Origin: Gammaproteobacteria bacterium
GTDB taxonomy: Bacteria > Pseudomonadota > Gammaproteobacteria > Steroidobacterales > Foliamicaceae
Direction of reading: 5' to 3'
Assembly (NCBI GenBank): GCA_028821145.1
Contig: JAPPHC010000066.1
Span: 1 to 34,457, forward strand
Length of the DNA stretch: 34,457 bases
Shown: positions 8,607 to 17,038 of the stretch, piece by piece
How positions within the stretch are numbered: the stretch's first letter is position 1
How the letters are laid out: each line of letters begins with the position of its first letter
The notes under the pieces: generated by a model
The model's input: the letters and a program-made list of their open reading frames with translations, nothing else
Databases searched by the model: none
What the model was told of the DNA's origin: nothing
Translations under genes and position numbers: made by a program

Positions 8607-9031
8607 GATCACCCCCCTCTTTTTGTTCTCTCCACCGCGCTCCCGGCAAGCGTTTACGGTTCCGGCGGCTTCGTCACGCCGATGGTAATGCACTCTGCCC
8701 AAGTAGTTATCTTTCGCCTCCCAAGGCTGCGATAGCGCATCGGCAATGAAATACTTTCGGGATGCGAATGCTTTCGAAGTTCGCGTATGCGTAATGTTTC
8801 TAAAGGACGTATCGCTTTCGATTCTCGATTGCCTGCAGAGAAAGATGGGAGGGCGGGACGCCCTCCCGCCCTGCGATCTTGCCTACATTCCTGCGTTTGG
8901 CGGCTTCGCTTGTGATAAAGTGCCCCACCATACGGATACGGGTAAACGGCAAGGTTTGCCTGTTTCCATCAATGCGACCGTGCGGTGTGGGTGCCACACC
9001 CGCCCGCGCAATTACCAGTGAGGGGACAAAG
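8607..9031 (+). other. Divergent intergenic region between the two TonB receptor genes
   Basis: This 425-bp gap must hold the start signals of both receptor operons. It contains four copies of CTTTCG on the plus strand (8711, 8754, 8771, 8815), three of them preceded by an AT-rich triplet. A GC-rich pair of alternative hairpins lies at 8842-8880, and a 7-bp hairpin GGTGTGG-GTG-CCACACC at 8984-9000 lies shortly before the ribosome-binding site of receptor 2 (AGGGGA, 9021-9026). No convincing sigma-70 promoter was found by eye in either direction. An open frame on the plus strand at 8746-9021 looks like chance. Confidence 0.6.
8842..8880. repeat. GC-rich REP-like hairpin with two alternative stems
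   Basis: GGGAGGGCG (8847-8855) pairs with CGCCCTCCC (8859-8867) across a 3-nt loop. Alternatively GGGCGGGA (8851-8858) pairs with TCCCGCCC (8864-8871) across 5 nt. The two stems share bases, so they exclude each other. AAGAT (8842-8846) and ATCTT (8876-8880) form an outer pair. No T-tract follows, so it is not a simple terminator. Confidence 0.6.
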
Positions 9032-11770
9032 ATGAAACCTGAGAATAATGCTCTGGAGAGAGCAGTGCGTTCGGTACTTTTCACCGGCGCAATCACGGCC
9101 TTCGCCGTCTCGCCGATGGCCATGGCCCAGGAGGAGGGCGACGAAGACGAGGACCAACTGGAACTCGGACGCCAGGTGGTCACCGGATCGCGCATCAAGC
9201 GCATCGACCTCGAGGAAGCCCGACCCGTAGTGGTCATCACCCGCGAAGAGATCGAGTTGAGCGGCCAGGAATCGGTGGCCGACGTGCTCCGCAACAGCCC
9301 GGTCAACACCTTCGGCTCTTCGCGCGAAGTGTCCGGCAATTCGTTCGTCGGACAGGCGACCATAAGCCTGCACGGCATCGGCTCCACCCGCAGCCTCGTG
9401 CTGCTCGACGGGCGGCGGGCGCCGCGCTCGCCGGTCACCGCCAACCAGGCGAATGACCTGAACATCATTCCGCTTTCCGCGGTGGACCGCATCGAGATCC
9501 TGACCGACAGCGCTTCGGCGATTTACGGTTCGGATGCGATCGCCGGCGTGATCAACGTCATTCTGCGGAAGGACTACGACGGTCTGGAAGTGGGCACGTC
9601 GCTGCAGCGCCCGACGCGCGAGGGGGCGGACTCGGACGCCGGCGTGATCACTCTTGGCGGCAGCACCAATCGCGGCCGTTTCCTGTTCACGGCCGACTTC
9701 CGTAACAAGGGGCACATCGCCTCCAAGGACCGCTTCTACTCCGCGGGAAATCTCGGCTACGACGAAGGTCCGGTGGACTTCCCGGACGCGCCGTTTGAGG
9801 CTACCTGGTACGCCTGGGAGAACACGGACAACGTCAGTTCCTGGGGCAACACCATCTGGCCGCTGTATCGGATTCCGTCGAATTGCGAGACGGTGGTGGG
9901 CCCGGACGGCGAGCGCTTGCTGGCAGGTCCCTATGTCGCCGCCAATGGACAACAGCGCTGCGGTTTCGACTACACCGCGTTCTCCTGGGAAACGGCGGAT
10001 CTCAAGCGCACCAGCGCGTTCCTGCACGCGGACTATGAACTGAACCCGGACCATGCGGTGCGCTTGCAGTCCATGTTCAGCACCATAAACAACCAAGGCC
10101 GGTATGCCCCCGCCGTGGGCTTTTTCCGCATCCCGGCGGATGCAGCGGAGTCATTGAAAGCGAACTTTGATTACGACGTCCCTTACGCGGAAAGGCTTCC
10201 GTACTTTCTGGGCCATCGCTTCATAGGGCTGGGCAACCGGAATTTCAAGGCTACCAACACCCTGTTCGAGAACGCCGTTCTGGCGTATGGAACCGTCGGC
10301 ATGTTCGATTACGAGTTCGAAGCGCGACACACGCGCTACGACGGGCGCGAGGACAGCTGCTGCTACGCGAAATCGTTTACGGCGTCCCAGTATGTTGCTC
10401 AGGGACTGTACAACCCGTTTGATCCCTTGAGTGCGGGTAACGCGTCCGCGTATGACGCTATTACCTCCAATGCGAACCGCGACATCCGCGCCGACTTCCG
10501 CACCTACAGCGGAAACGTGAGCTTCGACTTTCTCAACGCTCCGGGCGGCCCGGTTGGCTGGGCCGTCGGCTTCGATTACATCGACGAGCAGTTCTACGAC
10601 ATCTACGATCCGCTGAGCGCCGGCGGCGACCTGATCGGCAGCGCCGGCAACAGCGGCGAGGGCGAAAGAGTCGTGAAGGCGGCCTTTACGGAAGCCTTGA
10701 TCCCGTTGTGGAACACCCTGGAAGTCAGCGCGGCGGCGCGTTATGACAGTTACGACGATGCGGCCGGCAACGAAACCAGCATTTATCTCTCGGCGCGCTA
10801 TCAGCCGACCGACTGGCTGCTGTTCCGCGCTTCCTGGGGCGAAGGCTTCAGGGCCGCCAACATGAACAATCTGTATGGCGCCCGGAGTTTCAGCGCCGAA
10901 GGCGGGACCGACCTGGTGCAGTGTCAGCGCGCCGGAGTGAGCCCGGAGAATTGCGTGGAGGAGCAATACGCCACATATACCGGCGGCAACCCGCTGCTCG
11001 CGCCGGAGCTGTCGGACAGCTACAACATCGGCGTCGTCGTGGACTGGGAGCCGATTACGGCCAGAGTGGATTTCTGGAGCCTGGATCTCGAAGACGGCAT
11101 CGGCCTGGCGTCCCTGCAGGGACTGATCGAAGCGGAACTGCTGGGTCAATGCGCGAACACAGGAAGGACGGAGAACACCATCCAGACGGGTTCGCTTGCG
11201 GAAATCATCGAGTGTTCACCCGGTAACGTCCTCAAGCGCGATCCGACTTCCGGCGCATTGATCGAAGCCGAAGCGGGCTGGGGCAACACCTTCAAGCAGG
11301 AAATCGGCGGACTGGACGTGCAACTGCGCTACGATCTCGAAACGGCGACGGCGGGCGATTTCACGTTCGCCCTGTACGGCGCCCGCTTGCTGCGCTACCG
11401 CAGCCTGTCGCGCACGGCCACGGAATGGAGCTCCAGCCTCGGCGAGGGCGTGGGCGACAGCGCAAGGCCCAAGTACCAGGCCCAGGGCCTGGTGCGTTGG
11501 AACTACACCGACCACACGGTCTCGGTGTATGCGCGACACATCGCGGGCTACATACGCCCCGACGCCGGGTTCGAGGCGCCTTCGCACACGGAGTACGACC
11601 TGATCTACCGCTGGACCACGCCGTGGGACGGCCGCGTCACGATCGGCGTGCTGAACGTCACCGACGAGGATCCGGAGATTGACAGCTTCGCATCCCCGCG
11701 TCCTGCCGTATATGACCTGTACAGCCTGGACGGGCGCGTTCCGTACGTGAGCTACCGCCACTTCTTCTGA
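9032..11770 (+). CDS. TonB-dependent outer-membrane receptor 2
   Basis: This second TonB-dependent receptor (912 residues) points away from receptor 1. The signal peptide spans about residues 1-33 (hydrophobic VLFTGAITAFAVSPMAMAQ), followed by an acidic linker EEGDEDEDQ. The TonB-box-like QVVTGSRIKRI and the plug follow, with ITREEIELSGQESVADVLRN, GIGSTRSLVLLDGRR and VDRIEILTDSASAIYGSDAIAGVINVI patterns, then a barrel ending VSYRHFF. The ATG at 9032 is preferred over an upstream in-frame start because it begins the signal peptide and follows AGGGGA (9021-9026). It resembles receptor 1 in plug organisation but the loops differ strongly, so the two probably take different ligands. Downstream are two tandem hairpins, then an S9 peptidase gene. 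Confidence 0.92.
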   Translation: MKPENNALERAVRSVLFTGAITAFAVSPMAMAQEEGDEDEDQLELGRQVVTGSRIKRIDLEEARPVVVITREEIELSGQESVADVLRNSPVNTFGSSREVSGNSFVGQATISLHGIGSTRSLVLLDGRRAPRSPVTANQANDLNIIPLSAVDRIEILTDSASAIYGSDAIAGVINVILRKDYDGLEVGTSLQRPTREGADSDAGVITLGGSTNRGRFLFTADFRNKGHIASKDRFYSAGNLGYDEGPVDFPDAPFEATWYAWENTDNVSSWGNTIWPLYRIPSNCETVVGPDGERLLAGPYVAANGQQRCGFDYTAFSWETADLKRTSAFLHADYELNPDHAVRLQSMFSTINNQGRYAPAVGFFRIPADAAESLKANFDYDVPYAERLPYFLGHRFIGLGNRNFKATNTLFENAVLAYGTVGMFDYEFEARHTRYDGREDSCCYAKSFTASQYVAQGLYNPFDPLSAGNASAYDAITSNANRDIRADFRTYSGNVSFDFLNAPGGPVGWAVGFDYIDEQFYDIYDPLSAGGDLIGSAGNSGEGERVVKAAFTEALIPLWNTLEVSAAARYDSYDDAAGNETSIYLSARYQPTDWLLFRASWGEGFRAANMNNLYGARSFSAEGGTDLVQCQRAGVSPENCVEEQYATYTGGNPLLAPELSDSYNIGVVVDWEPITARVDFWSLDLEDGIGLASLQGLIEAELLGQCANTGRTENTIQTGSLAEIIECSPGNVLKRDPTSGALIEAEAGWGNTFKQEIGGLDVQLRYDLETATAGDFTFALYGARLLRYRSLSRTATEWSSSLGEGVGDSARPKYQAQGLVRWNYTDHTVSVYARHIAGYIRPDAGFEAPSHTEYDLIYRWTTPWDGRVTIGVLNVTDEDPEIDSFASPRPAVYDLYSLDGRVPYVSYRHFF

Positions 11771-11777
11771 TCGAAAT

Positions 11778-11816
11778 ACGGATCGGTTACCGCTTCCAAA
11801 CCGGTAACCGATCCGT
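11778..11816 (+). repeat. 15-bp perfect inverted repeat after TonB receptor 2
   Basis: ACGGATCGGTTACCG (11778-11792) and its exact reverse complement (11802-11816) flank a 9-nt loop. It starts 8 bp after the receptor stop and is followed by an AT-rich but not T-rich stretch. It could be a first terminator hairpin, an mRNA 3'-end stabiliser or a protein-binding palindrome. Confidence 0.7.
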
Positions 11817-11828
11817 TACAATTTAACG

Positions 11829-11866
11829 GGCCGCCGGCACCCCCCGCGCCGGCGGCCTTTCTTTTT
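11829..11866 (+). terminator. Rho-independent terminator downstream of TonB receptor 2
   Basis: GGCCGCCGGC (11829-11838) pairs perfectly with GCCGGCGGCC (11848-11857) across a 9-nt loop. It is followed at once by TTTCTTTTT (11858-11866). This is a textbook intrinsic terminator, implying that the following S9 peptidase gene has its own promoter. Confidence 0.88.
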
Positions 11867-12002
11867 CCGCCGAAGGGATTAGGCTGGTGAGCCCGACGCA
11901 AGGGGCGGCGGTCATTAAGCATGGAAAGGCGTTAGAATCACGAAAACAAACGAAAGGCGCCGGAACGCGCGCCGACGATAAGACTACATACGGGAGCGGT
12001 TC

Positions 12003-14009
12003 ATGAAGGCAACAATCAAAAGCAGCCTGTTTCTTGCGATTTTCCTGCTCGGAAGCGGCGCCCAGGCGCAACAGGCAAAACAGTATCCAGTCAGCGATTT
12101 CTTCAAGAATTCGGAGTTCGCCTCGCTGCGGCTGTCGCCGAACGGTGAATGGCTGGCCGCCCTGGGACCGTACGAAGGCCGTCGCAACCTGTTCACGATG
12201 CGCCTGTCCGACAAGGCCGCCGCGCGCCTGACGAGCTTCGAGAGCAAGGGCCGGGACGACGCCAACCGGGACGTGGCGTTTTTCTTCTGGGCCAACGACG
12301 AGCGGCTCATCTTCGGCCTGGACTCGGCCGGCAACGAATCGTTCTCGTGGTTCGCCGTGAACCGCGACGGCACGAAGGGGCGGACCCTGGTCGAGGGCTC
12401 TACCGGCATCGTGCTCTTCCCCACCAACACCCGATTGCTCAGCCGGCTGGATCACGATCCCGAGCACGTGCTGGTGACGAACAACGAGCGCAACAAGTTC
12501 TATCCCGATGTGTTCCGGCTGAACGTGTACACGGGAAGAATGTCGCGGATCGAGACCAATCCCGGGCATTTCCAGGGTTACGGCGTGGACTGGGACGGTA
12601 ACGTGCGCCTCGCCGTGGGGCATCCCGACGCCACCGGACGAGCGCTGAGGGAAGGGGAGCTGCTGAAGCAGAACCTGTATTACCGGGCAACGCCGGACAG
12701 CGACTGGAAGATCGCGCATTCCACGCACTATTTCGACGGCCCGGTCTTCGCGCCGCTGGCTTTCGCGGCGGACAACAGGACCCTCTACGTATCGACCAAC
12801 GAGGGCCGCGACACCTCGGCCATCTACACCTTCGATCCCGAGACCGGCGAATTGGGCGAGCTGATCCTCGCCGACGACCGCGCGGATCTGACCGGCCTGT
12901 CGCTCTCTCCCAAGGACCATCGGCCGCTGTGGGTTTCCTGGCAATACGAACTGCCGGAAAAGGTCATGCTGGACGAGGAGTTCGCGGCGCTTCAAGCCAC
13001 GATCGACGACGCCTTCCCCGACAGGGTGAACAGGATCACCAGCATGAGCGACGACGAGAACCGGGCGATCATCTACTCGGGAAGCGACCGTGATCCGGGA
13101 ACGTACTATCTGTACGACAAGTCGGCGGGCACGCTCGAATTCTTCGCCCGGCCCCGTCCGTGGATCGAGCCGGACGACATGAGCGAAATGACGCCGGTTC
13201 GCTACGAGGCACGCGACGGTGAGACGATCCACGCTTATTTGACCGTGCCGGCCGGCAGCGAGGCGCGGGATCTTCCGCTGATCATCAATCCGCATGGCGG
13301 TCCCTATGGCATCCGGGATTTCTGGGGGCACAACAGCGAGACGCAGTTCCTGGCCAACCGGGGTTATGCCGTGATGCAGATCAACTACCGCGGCTCCGGA
13401 GGTTACGGCCAGCGCTTCCTCGATATCGCCTGGCAGAAGTGGGGCCTGGAAATGCAGGACGACATCACCGACGGCGTGCTGTGGGCGATCGGGCAGGGCA
13501 TCGTCGACCCGGACCGGGTGTGCATCTACGGCGGCAGTTACGGCGGCTACGCCACGATGGCCGGAATCACCAAGACTCCCGACCTCTACCAGTGCGCCGT
13601 CAACTATGTCGGCGTCGTCGACCTCATTGCGCTGCTGGACTACCATCACCGGTTCCGCAACGGCGACTTCATTCAGGCCTGGGGCAAGCGCGCCATCGGC
13701 GACCGCAGGGCGGACCGCGAGCGGCTGCTGGCGACCTCGCCCATCAACCATCTCGACAAGATCAAGGTGCCGCTGTACGTGGTGCACGGCAAGCGCGATC
13801 CGAGGGTACCGCACGACACACAGTACGTGCCGTTGGTGCGCAAGCTGAGGGGAACCGAAATCGACTACAAGACGATGCTCAAGAACAAGGAAGGCCACGG
13901 TTTCCGCAAGGAGGAGAACCGCATCGAGCTCTACACAGAGCTCGAGAAGTTCTTCGCCCAGCACATCGGCGGACGCAGTTCCCAGGTGGCCGCTGCCGGG
14001 GCCCGATAA
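12003..14009 (+). CDS. S9 family (prolyl oligopeptidase-type) serine peptidase 2, secreted
   Basis: This 668-residue secreted peptidase has a signal peptide (MKATIKSSLFLAIFLLGSGAQAQ) and the same architecture as S9 peptidase 1: an N-terminal propeller (residues about 30-390) and a C-terminal alpha/beta hydrolase. The triad reads as Ser512 in YGGSYGGYATM, Asp599 in HGKRDPRVP and His632 in EGHGF. Shared landmarks such as WANDERL, RYEARDG and the EMQDD helix mark the two as paralogues, but identity outside the core is low. GGGAG at 11992-11996 gives a good ribosome-binding site. A TAGAAT at 11933-11938 is a possible -10. A terminator separates it from receptor 2, so unlike S9 peptidase 1 it is transcribed independently. 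Specificity is unknown. Confidence 0.91.
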   Translation: MKATIKSSLFLAIFLLGSGAQAQQAKQYPVSDFFKNSEFASLRLSPNGEWLAALGPYEGRRNLFTMRLSDKAAARLTSFESKGRDDANRDVAFFFWANDERLIFGLDSAGNESFSWFAVNRDGTKGRTLVEGSTGIVLFPTNTRLLSRLDHDPEHVLVTNNERNKFYPDVFRLNVYTGRMSRIETNPGHFQGYGVDWDGNVRLAVGHPDATGRALREGELLKQNLYYRATPDSDWKIAHSTHYFDGPVFAPLAFAADNRTLYVSTNEGRDTSAIYTFDPETGELGELILADDRADLTGLSLSPKDHRPLWVSWQYELPEKVMLDEEFAALQATIDDAFPDRVNRITSMSDDENRAIIYSGSDRDPGTYYLYDKSAGTLEFFARPRPWIEPDDMSEMTPVRYEARDGETIHAYLTVPAGSEARDLPLIINPHGGPYGIRDFWGHNSETQFLANRGYAVMQINYRGSGGYGQRFLDIAWQKWGLEMQDDITDGVLWAIGQGIVDPDRVCIYGGSYGGYATMAGITKTPDLYQCAVNYVGVVDLIALLDYHHRFRNGDFIQAWGKRAIGDRRADRERLLATSPINHLDKIKVPLYVVHGKRDPRVPHDTQYVPLVRKLRGTEIDYKTMLKNKEGHGFRKEENRIELYTELEKFFAQHIGGRSSQVAAAGAR

Positions 14010-14072
14010 GCGCAGGCGGGTCCGGCCGGCGGCCAGACCTTACAATTCAGCGTTTTCCTGGGTGCCGGGCAA

Positions 14073-15101
14073 GTGGACGCAAAAAAACTTGAACGGCTGC
14101 GCGAAAGGTACGGGCGGCCGGACGGAGACCTGAAGGCGGATGTGCCCTTCAGGGAAGCGCTGAAGCAGGTTTTCGACAGCGACCTGCACCAGAAGAAGCC
14201 GTACGGCGATCCGCCGACGCTGCTCGATTTCCCCCACAGCGAGGACTGGACCGGGCTGGATACAGCCCTGATAGGCGTGCCGATGGACCTTGGCGTCACC
14301 AACCGGCCCGGGGCGCGTTTCGGCCCAAGGGCGCTGCGCGCGATCGAGAGGGTCGGTCCCTACCACCCCACCTACAACCTCGTTCCCGCCAACGTGCTTC
14401 ATTGCGCCGACGTGGGCGACGTGCCGTTTCGCTCGCGCTTCAGCCTCGAGAAAAGTATCGAGGACATAGAGGCCTTCTACGCGAAAATCGCGGCCGCCGG
14501 ACTCAAGCCGATCTCCGCCGGCGGCGATCATTCAATCACCTACCCCATCATGAAGGCGCTGGGCGCCGAAGCGCCTTTAGGCATGGTGCACATCGACGCC
14601 CACTGCGACACCGCTGGCCCTTACGACGACGAGAAATTTCATCACGGCGGCCCTTTCCGCCTGGCGGTGCTGGACGGCGTGCTGGACCCCGACCGCTGCG
14701 TGCAGCTCGGCGTTCGCGGCAGCGCCGAACTGGCCTGGGCCTTCAGCTACGATTCCGGAATGACCGTCATCCACATGGACGATTTCCATGACATGGGGCT
14801 GCCCGCCGTGATATCGCTGTGCCGTGAGAAGGTCGCTGGCGGGCCGGTTTACGTAAGCGTAGATGTCGATGGAATCGACCCTGCCTATACTCCCGGAACA
14901 GGCACTCCCGAGGTCGGGGGGCTGACGCCGCTGGAGGCGCAACGCCTGCTGCGCGGTCTTGCGGGACTGCCCGTAGTGGGCGGCGACCTCGTGGAGGTGG
15001 CGCCCCAGTATGATCCTTCAGCGAACACCGCCCATGTGGGCGCCACCATGATGTTCGAGATACTCGGCCTTCTGGCCGACCTCAAGGCGAACGGCGGCTG
15101 A
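14073..15101 (+). CDS. Ureohydrolase, agmatinase/guanidinobutyrase family
   Basis: This 342-residue manganese ureohydrolase would cleave a guanidino compound to an amine plus urea in the cytoplasm. The binuclear metal site is intact: His153 in GGDHS, Asp175/His177/Asp179 in HIDAHCDT, and Asp264/Asp266 in SVDVDGIDPAYTPGTGTPE. The GGLTPLEAQRLLRGL segment and the DLVEVAPQYDPS ending are typical of agmatinase, guanidinobutyrase and guanidinopropionase rather than true arginase. An N-terminal extension of about 60 residues precedes the catalytic fold. The substrate cannot be decided from sequence. The start is a GTG at 14073 with a weak ribosome-binding site; a TACAAT (14041) may be a -10. Its stop overlaps the next ATG by one base (TGATG). 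Confidence 0.88.
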   Translation: MDAKKLERLRERYGRPDGDLKADVPFREALKQVFDSDLHQKKPYGDPPTLLDFPHSEDWTGLDTALIGVPMDLGVTNRPGARFGPRALRAIERVGPYHPTYNLVPANVLHCADVGDVPFRSRFSLEKSIEDIEAFYAKIAAAGLKPISAGGDHSITYPIMKALGAEAPLGMVHIDAHCDTAGPYDDEKFHHGGPFRLAVLDGVLDPDRCVQLGVRGSAELAWAFSYDSGMTVIHMDDFHDMGLPAVISLCREKVAGGPVYVSVDVDGIDPAYTPGTGTPEVGGLTPLEAQRLLRGLAGLPVVGGDLVEVAPQYDPSANTAHVGATMMFEILGLLADLKANGG

Positions 15102-17029
15102 TGGCCGGCTCCCGGTCAACGCAAGACCACGTCAAGAGCCTTCTCGACGGCGCGATCTCGCGGAGGCAGTTCGGCAAGGCGCTGGCGGCGATCGGCTTTT
15201 CCGCCGCGGCGGCGGAATCGCTGACGCGGATGATTTCCGAGGCCGACGCCCAGACCCTGCCGGCGGAACGGGGCCGGAGCGTCGAGGGAACAGGCGCCGA
15301 AGTCCTCGTGGAAGCCTTGTTGGCGGCGGGCGTGGAGTACCTGTTCGCAACCACGGCGACAGGCATGACCGCGATCTTCGACGCGCTGGCCTCGCGGCCG
15401 CAACTCAAGTTCCTGCTGACCCTGCAGGAAGGCCAGGCGACGGCGATGGCGCACGGCTACGAACTGGCCAGCGGCAGGACCGCGGTCCTGCTGGTGCCCG
15501 GCGTCGCGGTTCCGTCGGCGATGAACAACCTCTACAACGCCTGGAAGGACCGCTCCGCGATCGTGGCCATTTCCGACTCGTCGCAGACCACCTTCGGGGG
15601 CCGCAACCAGTTCCAGCAGATGGACGACTGGCTGGAGCCGCTGCAGCAATTCACCAAGTGGCGCTGGCAGATCAATCGGCCGGAGCGGATCAGCGAGTTC
15701 ACCCGGCGCGCGATCAAGATGGCGGGAACTCCGCCGGGCGGCCCCGTGCACCTGCGCATCCCCATCAATGTCCTGGGCGAGCCCAAGCTCAAGCAGACCG
15801 TCTATCCCCAGCAGCTGTTTCGGGTTGACGTCAATCTGCCGCCGAAACCCGAGCTGCTCGAATCGGCGGCGCGGACCCTGCTGGAGTCGAACGCGCCCTT
15901 CATCAACGTCGGACACGAAGTGACGCGCAGCGGCGCGGTGGACGACGTGGTGCGGCTTGCCGAGAAGCTCGGCGCCCGCGTCAGCCAGGGCTATTCCGTC
16001 TATGGCGACTTTCCCTTCAAGCACCCGTTGTGGGCCGGGTTCTATGGACTGGGCGCCCCGAAACACCTGGGCCGGAGCGATGTCTTTCTCAACCTGGGCA
16101 CGGAAATGCCCGGCCCCGGGATCCTCGCGCCTTCGCCGCCGAGGAAGGCGACCGTCATTCACGCGCGCATGGAATACGAAGACATCGGCAACTTCCAGCC
16201 GACCGATATCGCCCTGGCCGGCGGCATCCGGGAAATCACCACCGCGCTGATCGACGCCATCGAGGGGATGGCTACCCGCGAACGGCTGGCAAAGCTTAGC
16301 GAACCCCGGATGGATGCCGCCCGGGAGGAATTCGCGAAGCGCCTGGAGGAGCAGCGCAAGACGGCCGAAGAGGACTGGAACGCGGCGCCCATCAGCTGGG
16401 CGCGCATGGCCTGGGAACTCGACCGGCACCTGGCAGAAGACGCGATCGTCGTCTCCGAACTCGACAACCGACTTCCCTATCACTGGATGGATTTCGCGCC
16501 CGGCAGGAAACGGCTGATCGGCCAGACCACGGGGTTCGCGCTGGGCTGGGGCGTGGGCGCCGCGCTGGGCGTCAAGGTGGCCCAGCCGGATCGGCAGGTC
16601 GTCTGCCTGGTCGGCGACGGCGCCTTCCTGTTCGGTCAGACGGAAGCGCTATGGGCGGCCGCGCGCCACGACATTCCGATCACCATCGTGGTGTTCAACA
16701 ACGAATCCTACGACGGCGAGCGGGAGCGCATCTACTGGTTCTCGCCGCTGGCCCGCAATCGCCAGACCCGCGACCAATGGAAGGACATCAGCTGTTATCT
16801 CGGCGATCCGCTGGTCGATTTCGCCGCCGTTTCACGGGCGTTTGGAGTAGAGGCCGAAACCGTGCTGGAACCGGCCGGAATGGAAGCCGCCCTGCAACGG
16901 GCGCAACTCGTCAACAGGGAGGGCGGAGCCTACCTGATCGACGCCCGGATCATGCAGCAGGGGCACGGCGCCAATTCCACCTGGCACCCGGACATCTCCA
17001 TCGCCCGCAACAGAAAACGCCTGATCTGA
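15101..17029 (+). CDS. Thiamine-diphosphate-dependent enzyme (acetolactate synthase/decarboxylase superfamily) with Tat signal
   Basis: This 642-residue protein has the three-domain plan of 2-oxoacid decarboxylases and acetolactate synthases. The N-terminal pyrimidine-binding domain has the catalytic Glu110 in LLTLQEGQATAMAHGYE, a middle domain spans about 250-400, and the C-terminal domain has the ThDP motif GDG (505-507) ... NN (533-534). In front is a canonical twin-arginine signal: SRRQFGK at residues 20-26, a hydrophobic ALAAIGFSAAAA, and a plausible cleavage site ADA|Q at 50/51. A cofactor-bound protein exported folded would need Tat, so a periplasmic location is likely. The reaction is unknown; known relatives include AruI (2-ketoarginine decarboxylase), benzoylformate decarboxylase and acetolactate synthase. 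It is translationally coupled to the ureohydrolase gene. Confidence 0.87.
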   Translation: MAGSRSTQDHVKSLLDGAISRRQFGKALAAIGFSAAAAESLTRMISEADAQTLPAERGRSVEGTGAEVLVEALLAAGVEYLFATTATGMTAIFDALASRPQLKFLLTLQEGQATAMAHGYELASGRTAVLLVPGVAVPSAMNNLYNAWKDRSAIVAISDSSQTTFGGRNQFQQMDDWLEPLQQFTKWRWQINRPERISEFTRRAIKMAGTPPGGPVHLRIPINVLGEPKLKQTVYPQQLFRVDVNLPPKPELLESAARTLLESNAPFINVGHEVTRSGAVDDVVRLAEKLGARVSQGYSVYGDFPFKHPLWAGFYGLGAPKHLGRSDVFLNLGTEMPGPGILAPSPPRKATVIHARMEYEDIGNFQPTDIALAGGIREITTALIDAIEGMATRERLAKLSEPRMDAAREEFAKRLEEQRKTAEEDWNAAPISWARMAWELDRHLAEDAIVVSELDNRLPYHWMDFAPGRKRLIGQTTGFALGWGVGAALGVKVAQPDRQVVCLVGDGAFLFGQTEALWAAARHDIPITIVVFNNESYDGERERIYWFSPLARNRQTRDQWKDISCYLGDPLVDFAAVSRAFGVEAETVLEPAGMEAALQRAQLVNREGGAYLIDARIMQQGHGANSTWHPDISIARNRKRLI

Positions 17030-17038
17030 CTTCCCAGG

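Noticed and set aside
8746-9021. 91-codon open frame on the plus strand in the gap between the TonB receptors
   Set aside because: It has no ribosome-binding site and no recognisable domain, and it runs through the GC hairpin and the receptor 2 leader. Chance is the simplest explanation.
11823-13964. 713-codon antisense open frame opposite S9 peptidase 2
   Set aside because: The plus-strand gene has a signal peptide, an intact catalytic triad and a ribosome-binding site. The antisense translation is compositionally biased with no motif.
16828-16843. GTTTCACGGGCG in the ThDP gene as a half parS
   Set aside because: Only the left half matches, and the palindromic right arm is missing.
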